Below, piece after piece: positions 32,506 to 35,373 of a DNA stretch of 35,373 bases. How positions within the stretch are numbered: the stretch's first letter is position 1; the number at the start of each line of letters is the position of its first letter. Position numbers and translations under genes: made by a program. The notes below the pieces were generated by a model. It was not told where the DNA came from. It ran no database searches and was given only the letters and a program-made list of their open reading frames with translations. The stretch lies in contig CACPQC010000006.1 of NCBI GenBank assembly GCA_902635975.1, forward strand, positions 1 through 35,373, written 5' to 3'. This DNA is from an uncultured Pelagibacteraceae bacterium (GTDB lineage: Bacteria > Pseudomonadota > Alphaproteobacteria > Pelagibacterales > Pelagibacteraceae).

Positions 32506-35361
32506 ATGATTAAAAAGATAGTTATTAAGGGAGCTAAAGAACATAATTTGAAGAATATTTCTTTAGAGATTCCTAAAGACAAATTTGTTGTAATAACAGG
32601 TCTATCTGGCTCGGGAAAATCTTCTTTAGCCTTTGACACAGTTTATGCAGAAGGCCAAAGAAGATATGTTGAAAGTTTATCTGCCTATGCCAGACAATTC
32701 TTAGATAAAATGAAAAAACCAAATGTGGATTTGATTGAAGGATTAAGCCCTGCTATATCCATTGAGCAAAAAAATACCTCAAAAAATCCAAGATCTACTG
32801 TTGCAACTGTTACAGAGATTTATGATTACATGAGAGTTTTGTATGCAAGAGCAGGAATTCCTTATTCACCTTTTACAGGTAAACCAATAGAATCACAAAC
32901 CGTAACTCAAATAGTTGACAAAATTAAAACCTTACCAAAAAAATCAACCATCTATCTTTATGCACCAATTGTTAGAGGGCGCAAGGGAGAATATAAGAAA
33001 GAAATTTTAGGGTATAAAAAAAGGGGCTTTAGAAAAATTAAGATTGACGAAATTCTTTATGATATAGAGAAAGTTCCTGAATTAAATAAGAAAATTAAAC
33101 ATGATATATCAATTCTTGTAGATAGAATTGTTTTGAATTCGTCTTTAGGAAATAGATTAGCTGAAGGTATTGAAACAGCAATTAATCTAGCTAATGGTTT
33201 GCTTTTTGTAGAATTTGAAAATGAGACCTTGCCAAAAAAATTTAGAAAAACTGAAAAATTAATATTTTCTACTAAATTTGCTTGTCCTGAAAGTGGTTTT
33301 ACAATTGAAGAAATTGAGCCTAGACTTTTCTCTTTTAATAGTCCTTTTGGTGCTTGTGAAGAATGTGAGGGAATAGGCATAAAACTTAATGTTGATCCAA
33401 ATTTAGTAATTCCAAATGAAAAAAAAAGTATCGCTGATGGTGCAATAGAACCGTGGGCTAAAACAACTACATTATATTATGCACAAACATTAACATCTTT
33501 ATCAAAACATTATGGTTTCTCAATGGATGATAAATGGTCAAAACTCTCAAAAAAAATCAAAGATATCATCTTATATGGTTCAGATGAAGAGGAAATTAAA
33601 TTTACATACGATGATGGCTACGAAAAATATTCCCATAAAAAGACATTTGAGGGCGTTATCAATAACTTGGAGAGAAGGTATCTTGAAACTGATAGTGATT
33701 GGAAAAGAGAGGAAATAGCTCAATACCAGTCTGACACAAAATGCGAAAGATGTAATGGTCATAGACTAAAAGATGAGGCGCTTTGTGTAAAAATTGATGG
33801 AATGCATATAAGTGAAGTCACAGAAAAATCTATATTAGATGCTGCAAAATGGTTTGAGAGTCTCAAAAATAAGCTTGATAATAGACAATTTAAAATAGCT
33901 GAACATATCTTGAAAGAAATTAATGAAAGACTAAATTTTCTTTTAAATGTTGGTTTAGATTATTTAACTCTTTCAAGAGAGTCCGGAACACTGTCTGGTG
34001 GTGAGGCTCAAAGAATAAGATTAGCTTCACAAATAGGATCTGGATTAACAGGTGTACTTTATGTTTTAGATGAACCATCAATTGGTTTACACCAAAAAGA
34101 TAATGTTAAACTTATTAATGCTCTAAAAAGATTGAGAGATTTAGGAAACACAGTAATTGTAGTAGAGCACGACACTGAAACAATGGAAAATGCAGATCAT
34201 ATCATTGATCTTGGTCCAGAAGCAGGAAATAAAGGAGGTGAGGTTGTTGCTCAGGGGACATTTCAAGATATAAGTCAAAATAAAAACAGTATTACAGGTA
34301 AATATCTTTCAAATAAATTTAAAATAAATATCCCTGCTAAAAGACGATTAGCTAAAAACGGTAGATTTTTAGAAATTACTGGAGCAAGTGGAAATAATTT
34401 AGACAATGTTAATTTAAAAATACCTTTAGGAAGTTTAACCTGTGTTACCGGTGTATCTGGAAGTGGTAAATCTACACTTGTATTACAAACTTTGTATAAC
34501 GCTCTAAATTTAACTTTAAATAATAATAAATCTAGAAAAATTCCAAAACCTTTTAAAGGTTTCAAGGGAACTGAATTAATTGACAAGATAATAGATATTG
34601 ATCAATCACCCATTGGAAGAACTCCTAGATCAAATCCAGCAACTTATACTGGTGCTTTTGGACCAATCAGAGACTGGTTTACCGGATTACCAGAGTCAAA
34701 GACGCGTGGTTATAAACCAGGAAGATTTTCATTTAACGTTAGAGGAGGTAGATGTGAGGCTTGTGAAGGAGATGGTGTTATTACTTATGAAATGCACTTT
34801 CTTCCTGATGTTTATATTCAATGTGATGAATGTAAAGGCACTCGTTATAACCGAGAAACTTTAGAAATTAAATTTAAAGACAAAAGTATTGCTGATGTTT
34901 TAAATATGACTGTTGATGAGGGATGTGAATATTTTGAAAATATTTCAAATATAAAAACTAAGTTGTTAACTCTAAAAAAAGTTGGTTTAGGATATATCAA
35001 AATAGGACAACAAGCGACAACTCTATCGGGAGGAGAAGCTCAAAGAATCAAGCTTGCAAAAGAATTATCTAAAAGATCCACTGGAAGAACAATGTACATC
35101 CTGGACGAGCCGACAACAGGTCTTCATCAGCACGATATTAAGAAGTTACTTGAAATTTTGCATACTTTTGTGGCCTTAGGTAATACGGTAGTTGTTATAG
35201 AGCATAATTTGGATGTGATTAAAACCGCTGATTATATAGTTGATATGGGCCCTGAAGGAGGTGTTAAAGGCGGAAAAATTATTGCTGAGGGGAAACCAGA
35301 GGAGATATGTAAAGTACATGAAAGCTATACTGGCAAATATTTAAAGCCTCTTTTATATTAA
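32506..35361 (+). CDS. uvrA: Excinuclease ABC subunit A (UvrA)
   Basis: 951 residues, normal length. Damage-sensing ATPase of nucleotide excision repair. It has two ABC modules: Walker [10 protein letters not shown] (32-40) and GVSGSGKST (649-657), and signatures LSGGEAQRI at 496 and 840. [19 protein letters not shown] is typical. The C-terminal zinc module (CEACEGDG then [10 protein letters not shown]) is complete. The first zinc module reads C260-P-E-S263 and then C284-E-E-C287: Ser replaces one Cys. The last codon lies 12 bp before the window end. Confidence 0.97.
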   Translation: MIKKIVIKGAKEHNLKNISLEIPKDKFVVITGLSGSGKSSLAFDTVYAEGQRRYVESLSAYARQFLDKMKKPNVDLIEGLSPAISIEQKNTSKNPRSTVATVTEIYDYMRVLYARAGIPYSPFTGKPIESQTVTQIVDKIKTLPKKSTIYLYAPIVRGRKGEYKKEILGYKKRGFRKIKIDEILYDIEKVPELNKKIKHDISILVDRIVLNSSLGNRLAEGIETAINLANGLLFVEFENETLPKKFRKTEKLIFSTKFACPESGFTIEEIEPRLFSFNSPFGACEECEGIGIKLNVDPNLVIPNEKKSIADGAIEPWAKTTTLYYAQTLTSLSKHYGFSMDDKWSKLSKKIKDIILYGSDEEEIKFTYDDGYEKYSHKKTFEGVINNLERRYLETDSDWKREEIAQYQSDTKCERCNGHRLKDEALCVKIDGMHISEVTEKSILDAAKWFESLKNKLDNRQFKIAEHILKEINERLNFLLNVGLDYLTLSRESGTLSGGEAQRIRLASQIGSGLTGVLYVLDEPSIGLHQKDNVKLINALKRLRDLGNTVIVVEHDTETMENADHIIDLGPEAGNKGGEVVAQGTFQDISQNKNSITGKYLSNKFKINIPAKRRLAKNGRFLEITGASGNNLDNVNLKIPLGSLTCVTGVSGSGKSTLVLQTLYNALNLTLNNNKSRKIPKPFKGFKGTELIDKIIDIDQSPIGRTPRSNPATYTGAFGPIRDWFTGLPESKTRGYKPGRFSFNVRGGRCEACEGDGVITYEMHFLPDVYIQCDECKGTRYNRETLEIKFKDKSIADVLNMTVDEGCEYFENISNIKTKLLTLKKVGLGYIKIGQQATTLSGGEAQRIKLAKELSKRSTGRTMYILDEPTTGLHQHDIKKLLEILHTFVALGNTVVVIEHNLDVIKTADYIVDMGPEGGVKGGKIIAEGKPEEICKVHESYTGKYLKPLLY

Positions 35362-35373
35362 AATTTATGACTT

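Noticed and set aside
1..35373. CRISPR arrays, insertion sequences, rRNA genes
   Set aside because: No regularly spaced identical repeats, no transposase, and no rRNA segments were seen.

Overview
The window is a junction between a short-tailed (podovirus-type) prophage, about 1-27,090, and a chromosome that looks like SAR11 (Pelagibacterales), about 27,090-35,373. The host part is very AT-rich and tightly packed, in the order tgt, cyclophilin, coaD, gyrA, ssb, with uvrA divergent. This fits a streamlined marine alphaproteobacterium. The phage part has a different texture: CA-rich codons, many CGT and ACA codons, and somewhat higher GC. The phage is cut by the left edge of the window inside the large terminase gene. 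Its replication, integrase and RNA polymerase genes, if present, are not visible.

Layout: 2-4462 is a packaging and head module (TerL, two small related RGR-motif proteins, T7 gp8-type portal, Bbp19-like protein, scaffold). 4463-5238 is mostly non-coding and rich in inverted repeats, with one doubtful small ORF. 5239-7692 is a leftward island of six or seven small unknown genes, joined by overlapping stop/start codons and nearly identical junction sequences. 7693-8348 is a large non-coding control region from which the leftward island and the rightward late genes diverge. 8349-9698 holds four tiny Lys/Arg-rich ORFs and an MptE/DUF115-like Rossmann protein. 9836-24639 is the virion module: major capsid protein, strong terminator, tail tubular proteins A and B, gp13-like, gp14-like, three large internal (ejection) proteins and two fibre proteins. 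24636-26624 is a second leftward set: an acidic protein, an Api92-like protein, a 39-residue membrane peptide, an unknown protein and a small HUH-type endonuclease.

The phage carries an apparently intact tRNA-Lys(UUU) at 26729-26804. About 285 bp further right lies the first 39 nt of a second tRNA-Lys(UUU) (27090-27128), broken exactly after the anticodon loop and sharing an 11-nt core with the phage tRNA. The simplest reading is integration into the anticodon loop of the host tRNA-Lys gene, with the phage supplying a complete replacement on its own promoter. This tRNA replacement, with the adjacent HUH gene and hairpin, is the most interesting feature.

The host genes are housekeeping: queuosine tRNA modification (tgt), exported prolyl isomerase, coenzyme A synthesis (coaD), DNA gyrase A, SSB and UvrA. 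Tgt lacks two of its three zinc-binding cysteines, and the first UvrA zinc module has Ser in place of one Cys.
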